A DNA stretch of 22,424 bases, taken from Caulobacterales bacterium 32-69-10 (GTDB taxonomy: Bacteria; Pseudomonadota; Alphaproteobacteria; Caulobacterales; Caulobacteraceae). Positions 13,898-22,424 of this stretch are shown here, piece by piece. Location of the stretch: the NCBI GenBank assembly GCA_002280485.1, contig NCED01000020.1, forward strand, positions 1 through 22,424. The letters are read 5' to 3'. A program made the translations under genes and the position numbers. How positions within the stretch are numbered: the stretch's first letter is position 1; every line of letters begins with the position of its first letter. Below the pieces are notes generated by a model, which saw only the letters and a list, made by a program, of their open reading frames with translations, did not search any database and was not told where the DNA came from.

Positions 13898-14870
13898 AAT
13901 AGAGCTCCGTCATACGAAAACGGCCATCCACCTTGCGCATCTGGACGACGACATCGACCAGGAGGTGGAGAAGGCCACGGATGTCATCGCGGGTGAGATC
14001 GCGCCCGCCGTCGGACTCCTTGACCAGCAGGGTGAGCTGCTCAAAGGCCAGGGTCGCGGAGTCGGCATGGACGGTCGTGATCGAGCCGGGGTGGCCCGAA
14101 TTGACGTTGCGCAGGTAGAAGAAGGCCGTGGCGTCGCGAAGCTCCTGAAGGAGAATCCGGTCAGGGCGCATCCGCAGCGCGCTTTCCAGCAACTGCTTGG
14201 GGCCGACCTTGGCCAACCCCTGCTGATCCTTGGAGTAGGTAAGGTGGACGACGTTGCGATGCGGGACGGTCAGTTCGCGGGTGTCCTCAATCGTCAGCAG
14301 GCGCTCATGCTCGGGGATCAGCCGGATCAGGCCCTTGCTGAAAGTGGTCTTGCCCGACCCCGTCGCGCCGCTGATCAGGATGTTCTTCCGAGCGCGAACG
14401 GCCAGGTCGAAGAACTCCGGCCACAGTCCGCCGTCGCGCAATCGCATCAGCTCCCGCTCTTCCTCGCCTAGAGCGTCCGAACTCACGGAGGCCTGCTCGA
14501 AGAGCCCGGACGTGACGAAGTCGTCCATGCCGAAGGTCAGGTTCGAAGGCTTGCGGATGGTGATCGATACCGTTCCTTCCGGCACGGCGGGAGGCATGAC
14601 GATCTGACATCGCTCGCCTTGCGGCAGGACGGTGGAGCACACCGGCGTCTCGGCATTGACGTCCTGGCGTGAGAAGGCCGCGGCGGCATTGGCCAAGGTG
14701 GCCAGCCAGATGGCGGTCAGCTCGGGCGCTTCAAACCAGGTCCAGCCCTTGGCGCCTTCGACTCCCACTTCACCGGGCCGGTTGATCACCAGCTCAGTGA
14801 CGTCGGCCGGCTCAAGCAGCCGCTGCAGAGGCTGCATGTAGTGCAGCAGGACCGAGCTGTCGGCGATCAT
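13863..14870 (-). CDS. virB11: VirB11 secretion ATPase
   Basis: This 335-aa hexameric ATPase powers pilus assembly and substrate transfer at the cytoplasmic face. Walker A is GATGSGKT at 168-175. The Asp box TIEDTREL lies at 193-200, the Walker B region is RPDRILLQELRD (236-247) and the His box is GHPGSITTVHADS (259-271). The N-terminal domain (about 1-150) shows the usual VirB11 pattern, with ELVINRPGEVGVE at 26-38. Its ATG overlaps the virB10 stop by 4 nt. The length is normal for the family and nothing appears to be missing. Confidence 0.95.
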   Translation of the reverse strand: MIADSSVLLHYMQPLQRLLEPADVTELVINRPGEVGVEGAKGWTWFEAPELTAIWLATLANAAAAFSRQDVNAETPVCSTVLPQGERCQIVMPPAVPEGTVSITIRKPSNLTFGMDDFVTSGLFEQASVSSDALGEEERELMRLRDGGLWPEFFDLAVRARKNILISGATGSGKTTFSKGLIRLIPEHERLLTIEDTRELTVPHRNVVHLTYSKDQQGLAKVGPKQLLESALRMRPDRILLQELRDATAFFYLRNVNSGHPGSITTVHADSATLAFEQLTLLVKESDGGRDLTRDDIRGLLHLLVDVVVQMRKVDGRFRMTELYYDPLRKRDAGR

Positions 14871-16087
14871 CGCGCCTTTACGCCGTAGACGTCGGAGAAG
14901 TCGAAGTCCTGGGCGACCAGGATGCCGACATCCTCGCCCTGGTTCTTGCGCAGGATCGGCGGGATGTTGATCGAGCCTTCCAGCGCGGTGTTGGCGACAT
15001 CTGACGGCACGCGGGCGGTGTTTTGATAGTTGCGGCCATTGCCGGAGGTGGCGGCGTAGACGCCGTCGTCGACCAGCGACAGGAGGAGCGCCGCGCCGAA
15101 CCGCTCGAAGAAGCGGTTGTCGACCTCGCCGCCAAACCCGCTACGGCCCAGGGCGTCGGCTCCGGGCGAGGCCAGATCGATCGCGATGCCGCGCGGGGTG
15201 ACCGCACGGGTCCACAGGATGAAGAGGCGGCGCTGACCGCGCTGCATGCCGCCGCGATACTCGCCCAGAACCTTGGTGCCCTTTTCCAGCAGGACCACGC
15301 GGCCATTGTCGGAAAGCACGTCTCTTGGAATGACGCAGGTCGTGTAGCCGGGAAGCGATGAGTCCATCGCCGTCTGTAGGACGCAGGGGATCTGTGTGCC
15401 CGCCAGGATCAGGAAGTTTCGGTCGCCCAGGGCCGTTGCCCTGGCCGTGGTGATCGCAGATCCGCGCCGCAGGTTCTCCAGCTCGGTGGCTTGGCGCGGC
15501 GCGGCGCCCTGAGCGCTGGCCAGGATGGCTTCCGCCCCGCCGGCGACGGCGCCGCGAGGACCGCCGCCCTGGCTATAGGCGATCATCGGCGCGCGACGCG
15601 TAAGGTCGGCGAGGCTCTCGCGAGGCGCGTCAGCGCCTGCAGATCCGCCGCTGCCGGGGCTGGCAACCGGGGCTGGGACGACCTGACCCGGCGGTAGAGG
15701 TTGGCCGGTTACAGGATCCACGGCTCCCGCGCCCAAGGTCGGCGCCGGGGGGAGGGGAGGGGTGTCGGTGGACGCGACCTGATCATAGCGGACGGTCTGC
15801 CGGGCTGGGTCCTTGGGCTTGGTCGGCTTGGCGTCGCCCCGGTCCCAGGTGACGCCGATCAAGAGCGCGGCCACGCCGACCATGCCGGCGATGCCGGCGA
15901 TCTTGGCTTGCGGGGTGCTCATGCGGCCCGCGACAGGAGAGATGCCGCGCTCGCCCTGCACCGGGCCATGGCCGGCCGAACGGGAGCCGCCAGGATCGCC
16001 GGCAGCGCGGCGCCCGGCGAACGGGTCATCGCCTTGCGCGGAGTGCGCAGGATCGGGTTGGTTGTCGTGCTGATCAGTCATCGTCAT
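14867..16087 (-). CDS. virB10: VirB10 core-complex protein
   Basis: This 406-aa protein spans the envelope and links the inner-membrane machinery to the outer-membrane pore. A polar cytoplasmic N-terminus (1-60) is followed by one membrane span (about 61-80), a proline-rich periplasmic stretch (about 92-155) and the TrbI/VirB10 domain (about 195-400). That domain includes ILAGTQIPCVLQTAMDS, the GTKVLGEYRGG block and GRSGFGGEVDNRFFERFGAA, followed by the hydrophobic helix that forms the outer-membrane lining in the family. Both ends overlap neighbours by 4 nt (virB9 upstream, virB11 downstream), so translation is tightly coupled. Confidence 0.95.
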   Translation of the reverse strand: MTMTDQHDNQPDPAHSAQGDDPFAGRRAAGDPGGSRSAGHGPVQGERGISPVAGRMSTPQAKIAGIAGMVGVAALLIGVTWDRGDAKPTKPKDPARQTVRYDQVASTDTPPLPPAPTLGAGAVDPVTGQPLPPGQVVPAPVASPGSGGSAGADAPRESLADLTRRAPMIAYSQGGGPRGAVAGGAEAILASAQGAAPRQATELENLRRGSAITTARATALGDRNFLILAGTQIPCVLQTAMDSSLPGYTTCVIPRDVLSDNGRVVLLEKGTKVLGEYRGGMQRGQRRLFILWTRAVTPRGIAIDLASPGADALGRSGFGGEVDNRFFERFGAALLLSLVDDGVYAATSGNGRNYQNTARVPSDVANTALEGSINIPPILRKNQGEDVGILVAQDFDFSDVYGVKAR

Positions 16088-16935
16088 TGACCCGTGCGAA
16101 TGGTGCGATCGACGTTGGCGGAGGCCGTGCCTGTGCCGTGGGTGACGCCGTAGGGCGTGACGGCCTCGTTGAAGATGCAGAGGACCTCGCGTCCCCGGCG
16201 CAGAACGAGCTTGGAGGCGACGGTGTGCAAAACCACGAACTCGTCGCGGACGTCGAACGGCACCTGGCTCTCGGACCCATCGGGCAGGGCCATGAAGAAG
16301 CTGGGCAGTTCCTGGTTGGCCGGAAACCGCAGCACCGTGAACTGGCCATTATCGGAAACCTCCGACGGCTGGATCCGCGAGGAGCCCTGGACCGTGTAAT
16401 TCAGATTGCGGGGGCCCTCGATCACGGCGTGGTCGAGCATCAGTCCCGTCCGAGCGTTCTCGATCGCGGCCGCTTGACCAGAAATCGTCCTAGCCAACGC
16501 GGCGCGCTCATCGTCGGGGTATTGGAAACGGACCTGGAAATAGGTGTCGGCCGACGCCGCCGTGATCGGCCCAGAGCGGATCCCCAGCTCGAAGGTGTAG
16601 TTGCGCAGCGCGCCGCCGCGGCGGGTCGTGACGATCAGGTTGGTGGCCGTGCCCTTTTCGCGCGGCTTTACGAAGAGGATGTTGGTCTCGGCTGCGACCT
16701 CCCACGATACGGTGTCGCCCAGGGCCACATGCTGGATCTCTTCGCGCGGGTCGAAGACGATCTGGGTGGCCGTGCGGAACGTGCCGACGACGCGATAGAC
16801 CTGCCAGGGGTCGTAGTTGACCCATTTGACCCGAGGGTCCGACTTACCGGCTTTGGGCACGTCGACGGCGAAGGCGGTCGGCGCGCAGCCGAGCACGGCC
16901 GCGCCAGCGTACAGGGCGAGCAGCAGGCGCCTCAT
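16084..16935 (-). CDS. virB9: VirB9 core-complex protein
   Basis: This 283-aa exported protein of the outer-membrane core complex starts at ATG 16935, which overlaps the virB8 stop (ATGA). A signal peptide follows (basic start, hydrophobic core, AFA cleavage site near 21-23). The same frame extends further upstream inside virB8 but adds only Arg/Pro-rich sequence. The N-terminal domain (about 30-135) has DPREEIQHVALGDTVSWEV and TNLIVTTRRG. The C-terminal VirB9 domain (about 190-275) has NYTVQGSSRIQPSEVSDNGQ and related strands that contact VirB7 and VirB10 in the family. A Cys at residue 17 makes a poor lipobox; cleavage by signal peptidase I seems likelier. Confidence 0.94.
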   Translation of the reverse strand: MRRLLLALYAGAAVLGCAPTAFAVDVPKAGKSDPRVKWVNYDPWQVYRVVGTFRTATQIVFDPREEIQHVALGDTVSWEVAAETNILFVKPREKGTATNLIVTTRRGGALRNYTFELGIRSGPITAASADTYFQVRFQYPDDERAALARTISGQAAAIENARTGLMLDHAVIEGPRNLNYTVQGSSRIQPSEVSDNGQFTVLRFPANQELPSFFMALPDGSESQVPFDVRDEFVVLHTVASKLVLRRGREVLCIFNEAVTPYGVTHGTGTASANVDRTIRTGQ

Positions 16936-17612
16936 TGGGAAATCTCCGGATCTGCGCGGTAGCTGTCGACCTGGAACCCGAGCGGGTTGCGGATGCGGTC
17001 GGATTCCAGCATCGGCGCTTTGGTGTAGGCGAAGGTCAGCGTGGCGATCCAATCGGTGACCTTGACCTCTTGGCCGAGCCGCACGGTCTTGGAGAAGCGG
17101 ACGTTGGCGACCTTGTCGTTGATGAAGGTGATGTTGCGGATCGTCACGGTCGCCGAGCCGTCAGGGCCGACCAGGACCTGGGGACTTTGGGGATTGGTCG
17201 CCCGATAGAGATCGGCCCATCGCTGCTGCTCGTCTGGAGTCGACAGGATCGTGACGAACTGGAAGTTTTCCTGCGCGGCGGGCGGCAGGTAGCCTTCTCG
17301 GGCCCTGACATATTGGGCCAGGAAGGACTTGCTGACCGCTTCGTTGTAAGTGACGCCTCGCTCGCCCGTGAGGCCCGTCATCACGTCGACAGAACCCGTT
17401 GTCTGGTTCACCCGCACGACATAGGGCTCGACGGACTTCAGGGGCGCCAGGGCCGCCACCGCCGCCGAGGCGGCGATCGCGACCGTGCTCGCTAGAACCG
17501 CCACGGTCCAGGCCACGCGCTTGGAGCGCTCCGCGGTCTTGAGCCGATCCTGGTCCCAACGCCGGGCGTCATCGAAGTACGCCTTCAGATCGTTTGCCGG
17601 CACGCCTGTCAT
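16932..17612 (-). CDS. virB8: VirB8 inner-membrane assembly factor
   Basis: This 226-aa bitopic protein nucleates the channel at the inner membrane. A short cytoplasmic part (1-32) is followed by one membrane span (about 33-57) and the periplasmic NTF2-like VirB8 domain (about 60-220), with VEPYVVRVNQTTGSVDVM, the FLAQYVRAREGY region and VTDWIATLTFAY. Start and stop both overlap neighbours by 4 nt (the small exported protein upstream, virB9 downstream). Length and layout are standard. Confidence 0.94.
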   Translation of the reverse strand: MTGVPANDLKAYFDDARRWDQDRLKTAERSKRVAWTVAVLASTVAIAASAAVAALAPLKSVEPYVVRVNQTTGSVDVMTGLTGERGVTYNEAVSKSFLAQYVRAREGYLPPAAQENFQFVTILSTPDEQQRWADLYRATNPQSPQVLVGPDGSATVTIRNITFINDKVANVRFSKTVRLGQEVKVTDWIATLTFAYTKAPMLESDRIRNPLGFQVDSYRADPEISQ

Positions 17613-17950
17613 CCCAGAACCTCCAGGCAGCTGGGGTACTGGCGCGGCGTCAGGCTGGAGACCTTCTTGGCCTTTCCTTTTCGGGCCAGCGCTCCGGTCG
17701 CCGGACCGGAAATGGATGGGACAACCATGTCCGACGACTGGTCTCGGGCTGGCCGGCCGTCCGGCCCGGGCTTGGGCGGCGGGGCGATCGGCGCAGTGAT
17801 CGCCGCCACCGTCGTGCCGGGCAGGACCGATCCATTGGGGTTGGCCGGTCGCCGGTTGTGACCGCTACAGGATTTTGGCTTTCCCGCGATGGCTGGCGAG
17901 TAGGACGTCAGGGCGATGAGGCACGCCGTGAGGGCGATGGGACGAAGCAT
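17609..17950 (-). CDS. Small exported proline-rich protein in the virB7 position
   Basis: This 113-aa protein has an N-terminal signal peptide (hydrophobic core about 5-18, cleavage AIA|G near 22). A Pro/Gly-rich, probably unstructured middle and a conserved-looking C-terminus ending YPSCLEVLG follow. It lies between virB6 and virB8, where VirB7 lipoproteins are often encoded, but is longer than VirB7. Its only lipobox-like sequence, LTAC, lies very close to the N-terminus (Cys10). It could be a diverged VirB7 or a family-specific accessory factor. ATG 17950 is preferred over the in-frame TTG 17965, with TGAGAG a few nt upstream. The stop overlaps the virB8 start by 4 nt. Confidence 0.6.
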   Translation of the reverse strand: MLRPIALTACLIALTSYSPAIAGKPKSCSGHNRRPANPNGSVLPGTTVAAITAPIAPPPKPGPDGRPARDQSSDMVVPSISGPATGALARKGKAKKVSSLTPRQYPSCLEVLG

Positions 17951-17979
17951 TCGCGGATCTCTCAAGGTGGCGGATTGGG

Positions 17980-18930
17980 CTATCGGCGGGGGTGGCCGTT
18001 GCGCGACGCGCTGGTGGAGGAGGGCGCAACGGAGCCACCGCCACGTCCTGCGCCGCCGTTACCGCTCGGCACGGATTTGACCGGTTGGCCCGACGTCATG
18101 GCGCGGGCCGCGTTGGCGAAGTCGCCGAGGCCGGCTGCGGCGCCTCCCGCGATGCCGGCCGCGATGTTGGGGGTTTGAAGGAAGAAGATCATCCCGAGGG
18201 CGGACAGCGCGATGAACAGGAGGCCGCCGGCGGTTGGGTCGGCCTGACCATCAATGTTCGCCCATTGCCCTTCAACTAGGCCAAGGATCAGCTGGAAGAC
18301 GGTGATGATCAGAGCGAAGAGGACAAGGTAGTTCACCCCCTGCTTCAGCCAGCCATAGAAGAACTGCCGGGACTGTTCGAAGACGAGAAGGGCGATGAAG
18401 ATCGGTCCTAGCGCGACCAGAATGGCGAGCGCTAGCTTGGCGAGCATGACGATCCCAAACCCAAGCGCTGCGGTCAGCGCCGTCACGATCCACACGGCTC
18501 CACCGGTCACGTAAGGGCCGGGATCGGTCATCGACGCGGTGGAGAAAATCTTGGTGGCGAGATAGCCGCCGCGATTGAAAAATCCGTCGAAGGCCCCGCC
18601 CACGCCAGGCGTCGGACTGCCGCTCACGGCCTCGGCCAGCCAGTTAGGCAGGTCGGTGAAGAGCGGGGTGGTGACGAAGGAATTGTAGGCGACCGTTGTC
18701 GCTACGGCGTAGATGAAGCACAGCTTCACCAGCCTGATCACTCCATCCATGATCGGCTCGGTGATGGATCCCCTGATAATCGCCCAGCCGTACAGGACGA
18801 CATAGAGCACCATGGCTATGCGTAGGGGCCCGGCGACATGCGCGATCACGTTGCTCAACCCGTCATGCAAGACAGCTTCGAGCCGAGCATCGACATAGTC
18901 ATAGGACGGTCCAAAAATTTGGGCTGGCAT
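17980..18930 (-). CDS. virB6: VirB6 polytopic channel protein
   Basis: This 316-aa integral membrane protein shows several hydrophobic spans, roughly residues 31-53, 66-82, 143-163, 166-186, 202-225 and 240-258. The central region has the VirB6/TrbL feel (LALAILVALGPIFIALLVFEQSRQFF region). A Gly/Ser-rich hydrophilic C-terminal tail (about 275-316) follows. VirB6 forms part of the inner-membrane DNA path. ATG 18930 is chosen because GAGG lies 5 nt upstream and the family similarity begins there; the frame stays open further upstream across the EexN gene without plausible content. The EexN-like gene ends 14 nt before it. Confidence 0.9.
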   Translation of the reverse strand: MPAQIFGPSYDYVDARLEAVLHDGLSNVIAHVAGPLRIAMVLYVVLYGWAIIRGSITEPIMDGVIRLVKLCFIYAVATTVAYNSFVTTPLFTDLPNWLAEAVSGSPTPGVGGAFDGFFNRGGYLATKIFSTASMTDPGPYVTGGAVWIVTALTAALGFGIVMLAKLALAILVALGPIFIALLVFEQSRQFFYGWLKQGVNYLVLFALIITVFQLILGLVEGQWANIDGQADPTAGGLLFIALSALGMIFFLQTPNIAAGIAGGAAAGLGDFANAARAMTSGQPVKSVPSGNGGAGRGGGSVAPSSTSASRNGHPRR

Positions 18931-18944
18931 GGTGCCTCGTCGAC

Positions 18945-19175
18945 CTAAAAGCCGCGCCGATAGTCGTTCATGGTCTTGAGCTTGGTGGCTCGTTCCGTGG
19001 ACGCTTGGGCGTTCTTGCACTCAGTCCCGCGATGGTCCCCGGTTCGGCAGCGCGCCATCACGCCCGCCCGTTCAGACGGGTTGGCGTCGAAGTAAGAAAC
19101 CGAGCGTGGCGCGGGCTGACAGCCCGCCAGAACGACCGCCAGCGAGACGACAACGAGAGACTTCTGAGCTCTCAT
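18945..19175 (-). CDS. eexN: EexN-like entry-exclusion lipoprotein
   Basis: This 76-aa lipoprotein has a short signal sequence and the lipobox LAGC (16-19), so Cys19 would be lipidated. The mature part matches the EexN pattern: SVSYFDANPSERAGVMARC followed by a second Cys pair region (TECKNAQAS). EexN proteins stop cells that already hold the plasmid from acting as recipients. The ATG overlaps the virB5 stop by 4 nt, and virB6 starts 14 nt after its stop; EexN genes are usually found beside virB5/virB6, as here. The assignment rests on the small size, lipobox and NPxER motif. Confidence 0.85.
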   Translation of the reverse strand: MRAQKSLVVVSLAVVLAGCQPAPRSVSYFDANPSERAGVMARCRTGDHRGTECKNAQASTERATKLKTMNDYRRGF

Positions 19176-19918
19176 CGGAAGCCACCTTTGTAATCGTCCA
19201 TTGTCTGCTGGTACTGCGCGGCTCTGGCCTCGCGGTCGCGCTGCTCTGCCATGCGCTTTTCGGCGTCCTGCATCATTGCAAGACCCTGAAGCTGCATTTG
19301 ATCGTTGTTGATCATCGCCTGCTCAGCGGCGATCCTCGCCTGCAGGTCCATCACCTCTTTGGGCGTGGAGGCGGTGTTCAAGGCCAAGCGGAGCTGATCC
19401 AGGCCGGCCTGGCGTTGGCCAGCGGCCTTGTATGCGCTTTCGCCAAGCGCGACGTCACGGGCCGCGCGGTCGCCAGATTTCACGAGCGCGTCTTGGTAGT
19501 AGCGTTGAGCGGTTGAGAGACCGTCGGTGGCTGGAGTGAACAGCCTGTTGGCGTCACGAATGGACGTCGCGCGCGACCCGATCGAGCCGAGATCCGTCAG
19601 TGTCCCGTTGAGCAGCTTGCCGGTGTCCTGCACCTCGGCCGGGAGATACTGGCGCAGCGCCGGATTGTTCAGGACCCCGCCCAGGCTGTTGACGTTGGTC
19701 AGTCCGGTCATGCCGGCATAGAGGCGCTTGCCCTGATCGACCATCTCGGCGCCTTGCCGGACCTGGGTCTGCAGCTCGGCCAGTTGCGCGCGCGCCTGGT
19801 TGAGCTGCGACAGCATCCGCGTATAGGCGCCAGTGTCCGTGACGACCATTTGTGCGTTGGCCGGGGCCGCGAAGGTCGCGGCGGCCAGGAGCAGGGGGAG
19901 TAGAAGGCGCTTCCTCAT
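19172..19918 (-). CDS. virB5: VirB5 minor pilus protein
   Basis: This 248-aa exported protein has a signal peptide (basic start, Leu-rich core, cleavage ANA|Q near 22). A largely alpha-helical mature region rich in Gln, Ala and Leu follows, with coiled-coil-like stretches (about 35-60 and 190-235). This is the usual VirB5/TrbJ layout; these proteins sit at the pilus tip and help in adhesion. GGAG lies 9 nt before the ATG. virB4 ends 5 nt upstream, and eexN overlaps the stop by 4 nt. The C-terminal YKGGFR resembles the end of the EexN-like protein (YRRGF), possibly by chance. Confidence 0.88.
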   Translation of the reverse strand: MRKRLLLPLLLAAATFAAPANAQMVVTDTGAYTRMLSQLNQARAQLAELQTQVRQGAEMVDQGKRLYAGMTGLTNVNSLGGVLNNPALRQYLPAEVQDTGKLLNGTLTDLGSIGSRATSIRDANRLFTPATDGLSTAQRYYQDALVKSGDRAARDVALGESAYKAAGQRQAGLDQLRLALNTASTPKEVMDLQARIAAEQAMINNDQMQLQGLAMMQDAEKRMAEQRDREARAAQYQQTMDDYKGGFR

Positions 19919-19923
19919 CGGGA

Positions 19924-22341
19924 TTATCTCCGTCGCTCTTGGTGGAAAATTGGAATCCAGGTCGCAGGTGCATCGCCGTGCTGGGCGCGGACGCGATCGA
20001 GCAGCTCGACGGTCTTGGCGCGGCCCGACAGGACGGCCAGCGCGTCGTCCAGGCCGTCGAGGTTCAACTCGACGACGACCGAGTTGTGGCCTTGCTTGAC
20101 CAGGAAGCGTCGCGACTCTGGCGACAGCTCTTCGCGGATGAGCCGAAATTCCTCATGGGTGAGACCAAAGCCATCGACATAGTCGCGGGCCTGTCCGTAG
20201 GGGTTGGGCAGGAAGATCTTGGTCGGGCACTGTTCGAGGATCGTGTGAGCGATTTCCGAGCGCAGGACGTCGGCCGGGCTTTGGGTGCCGAACACCATGA
20301 AGGCGTTTTTCTTGCGGTACGTCTTCAGGCCGTCTTGAGCCAGGTTGCGGAATGCCTCGTCCCCGAGCGCTTTCCAGAACTCGTCGATGTCGACCACCAG
20401 GCGGCGACCGTCGACCAGGCTCTCGAGCCGGTGAATGAGATACATCATGACCGGCGTGCGGACCTCGGCGTTGTCGAGGAAGTCGGTCATATCGAAACCG
20501 AGCAGCTTGGAGTCGAGGCCGACAAGGTCGGCGTCACCGTCCAAGACCCAACCCAACGGGCCTGATCGGGTCCATCGCTCCAACCGGGCCCCGATCCCTT
20601 CAGCGTTTCGCTGGCCGAGCAACTGGCGAAGGGCAGTCAGGGAGCGTTGGTGTGGGGCGAGAGGCTCGAGCGAGGCGATGCCGTCGCTAATCAGGCGCTC
20701 TTCCTGCACCGTCAGGGCGCGATCGGGCGGCGTCACCAGCTTGCGCACGAGCTGGGTGAGGAAGACGACGTTGCCCGGTGTGAAGTCCAGCGCGCGAAAC
20801 GGGGCGAACCCGGTCGGCGCGCCGTTCTTCAAGGTGAGGTAGGTGCCGCCGGACGCGCGCACGAAGATCTCGGCGCCGCGATCCTTGTCGATGAACACGC
20901 GCTGGACGTTGAACTTCTCCAGCTGAGCCAGCATGAAGTTTTGGACGACCGTCTTGCCCGAACCCGACGGGCCGCAAATGAAGGTGTGGCCTAGGTCGCC
21001 GACATGGAAATTGAAGTAGAAGGGCGACTTGGCCGACGTGCGCAGTAGCGCGACGGCTGGGCCCCAGTGATTGCCGGTCGCCTGCCCTGCCGGATAGGTA
21101 TGGAAGGGCGCTAGCGCTGCGAAATTGCGCGAGTTGATTGCCGCCGGGCGACAGCGCCGCGCGAAGTTGCCAGGAAATTGCGACCAGAACGCCGCCTCGA
21201 GCGCGAGGTCTTCGCGAGCGACCACCAGTCCGGAGTCGGCCAGGCTGGCGCGGGCGGCGGACATATTGTCGGCCAGGGCCTTTGTCGTCTCGCCATAGAC
21301 CAGAAGCGAAAACTGGTGCTCGCCCATGACGAACCGGTTGCTCACCAGATCGTCGATCGCGTCATCGAGTCCCTGCACTTGGGAGGCTGCGCGATCGTTG
21401 GACTTGATGAGCAGGTTTTGTTTGCGCTCCATCACAGCGCGCGCCGAGGCCTTCGACAGGAAGGCGAAGGACTGGGTGGCGACGAAGGCGTAGGTCGAGC
21501 GCAAGAGCCCGTCCCAGAGGCCAGGGCGCGTCGTGGCGGGATATTCCTTGACCCCGAAGACACCGGCGAACTTTTCGTCGCCCGGTTCACGGATCTCCAG
21601 CGCCTCGCGGCCGAAGATCACGCGCGCGGTGTAGATCGCCGAACCGAGATGGCCCCGAACGAGCGGGATACGTTGGCGCCGTCCGGTCAGCACCAGGTGG
21701 AGCAATTCCATCGGTTCGGAGAAGGCCAGGCCCTTGTGGTCGTAGAGGCCGAGAAGGCGCACGCCGTACCGACCGAGGTACTGCAGAAGGTCGCGGCCCT
21801 TGTCCTCCAAGAGCCGGATCGCATCCTCGTCGACCTCCAAGCCGGCTCTGCTTCGCGTGCTAAGGCGCTGAAGGAAGGAGGCGAGCTTGTCGCCGACGTC
21901 GCGGCCCGGGTGGAGGATCAGGGTCACATAGAGGTCGTTGGTGAAGAGGCGCGTGGCGCCCATGCGGGCGCGATAGGCCGTGTCGAGATCCTGGGCGAAC
22001 TCCGAGGCGAACTGGCCCTCCGGGTAGCCACGATCCTCATGGCGCACGACGTGGTGCCAGATCGCCAAGCGCTCGTCGGCGATGTTGCGCCAGGCGTTAT
22101 TCAGCTTGGCGTGCCAATCGTTGAGATCGCGCACGTCGGCGGTCTCGAACGAGGCGCCTTCGAGCTTGAAGCAGATCATCAGCGCCCGATTGTCGAGCGC
22201 GACCACGTGATCCGACAGATGGCGGGCGTAGGGCAGGTTCGAGCCGGGCAGGGTTTCGCGCTTCAAGACCAACGGGCCGGCCACCGACGCGAGCGGCGCG
22301 CGCTGTGCAGAGGCTCTAGCCATTGGAGGGCGGCGCGACAA
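19924..22341 (-). CDS. virB4: VirB4 transfer ATPase
   Basis: This 805-aa protein is the large inner-membrane ATPase of the T4SS, acting in pilus assembly and substrate transfer. The N-terminal CagE/TrbE/VirB4 domain covers about 30-400. The ATPase domain has Walker A GPSGSGKT at 457-464 and Walker B LVVDIDEFWKAL (648-659, D651 and E654), followed by a GTQSPADVL block. Length and order are standard. Two starts compete: TTG 22341, three nt after a stop in another frame, and ATG 22323, which gives 799 aa. Neither has a clear Shine-Dalgarno. virB3 would be expected upstream, beyond or at the window edge. Confidence 0.94.
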   Translation of the reverse strand: MSRRPPMARASAQRAPLASVAGPLVLKRETLPGSNLPYARHLSDHVVALDNRALMICFKLEGASFETADVRDLNDWHAKLNNAWRNIADERLAIWHHVVRHEDRGYPEGQFASEFAQDLDTAYRARMGATRLFTNDLYVTLILHPGRDVGDKLASFLQRLSTRSRAGLEVDEDAIRLLEDKGRDLLQYLGRYGVRLLGLYDHKGLAFSEPMELLHLVLTGRRQRIPLVRGHLGSAIYTARVIFGREALEIREPGDEKFAGVFGVKEYPATTRPGLWDGLLRSTYAFVATQSFAFLSKASARAVMERKQNLLIKSNDRAASQVQGLDDAIDDLVSNRFVMGEHQFSLLVYGETTKALADNMSAARASLADSGLVVAREDLALEAAFWSQFPGNFARRCRPAAINSRNFAALAPFHTYPAGQATGNHWGPAVALLRTSAKSPFYFNFHVGDLGHTFICGPSGSGKTVVQNFMLAQLEKFNVQRVFIDKDRGAEIFVRASGGTYLTLKNGAPTGFAPFRALDFTPGNVVFLTQLVRKLVTPPDRALTVQEERLISDGIASLEPLAPHQRSLTALRQLLGQRNAEGIGARLERWTRSGPLGWVLDGDADLVGLDSKLLGFDMTDFLDNAEVRTPVMMYLIHRLESLVDGRRLVVDIDEFWKALGDEAFRNLAQDGLKTYRKKNAFMVFGTQSPADVLRSEIAHTILEQCPTKIFLPNPYGQARDYVDGFGLTHEEFRLIREELSPESRRFLVKQGHNSVVVELNLDGLDDALAVLSGRAKTVELLDRVRAQHGDAPATWIPIFHQERRR

Positions 22342-22424
22342 TTGTTAGCTGGGCAACGCTAAGGTCGAACGGAAGCAGAACAGGATCATCAGGCGGCGCC
22401 GCGCACGCGGTTGCCAAGTGTCAG
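22342..22424 (-). other. Unresolved end upstream of virB4
   Basis: The 83 nt right of virB4 should hold the end of the upstream gene, usually virB3. On the - strand, one frame ends at TAA 22347-22345, another at TGA 22391-22389, and a third is closed at the edge and then open to a TAG overlapping ATG 22323. None gives enough sequence to identify VirB3, so no CDS is called. Confidence 0.4.

Noticed and set aside
12143..13996. 617-codon open frame on the + strand across virD4
   Set aside because: Low-complexity product without motifs, fully opposite virD4, whose Walker motifs are intact.
21178..22362. 394-codon + strand frame opposite virB4
   Set aside because: Shadow frame; the - strand encodes a full VirB4.

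Overview
The window reads as part of a conjugative plasmid, or an integrated conjugative element, from a GC-rich alphaproteobacterium. Codon use and protein flavour suggest Caulobacterales or a relative; this is inference, because no rRNA, chromosomal marker or replication gene is present. There is also no integrase, transposase, tRNA gene or CRISPR array.

Left part (1-6341), probably the leading region: a large ParB-like protein, an ArdC antirestriction protein, a 41-aa membrane peptide, a small ribbon-helix-helix-like protein, ParA, a KorB-like ParB and a small membrane protein lie on the + strand. A convergent MerR-type regulator lies on the - strand. Middle (6342-8330): a gene-free stretch holds a structured repeat, hairpins and a match to the RP4-type nic site. 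It is followed by a MobC-like protein and a MOBP (VirD2-like) relaxase, so this is the oriT and relaxosome module. Cargo (8331-9879): an AAA ATPase with a DUF4143 domain sits behind four copies of an 11-bp motif spaced exactly 22 bp apart. Right part (10011-22341): one long - strand operon, read from the right edge leftwards, encodes VirB4, VirB5, an EexN-like lipoprotein, VirB6, a small exported protein, VirB8, VirB9, VirB10, VirB11, VirD4, an LPD7-domain protein and, last, an XRE regulator. Most junctions overlap by 4 nt or are only a few nt apart.

How the parts fit: the relaxase and MobC would nick oriT, VirD4 would couple the DNA to the VirB channel, EexN would block redundant entry, and ArdC and the large ParB-like protein would be made early in the recipient. 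ParA and ParB would partition the replicon. Two recurring DNA elements tie the region together. The first is a perfect 16-bp palindrome, GTTTGCACGTGCAAAC, found five times (two intergenic side by side, one inside parB, one just after the relaxase stop, one inside the XRE gene). It resembles chromosomal parS and is a good candidate ParB site or KorB-like operator. The second is a GC-rich structured sequence present in three copies (one cut by the window edge) upstream of the ParB-like gene, ardC and the MerR gene. Given its place beside oriT, it is a candidate leading-region (possibly single-stranded) promoter.
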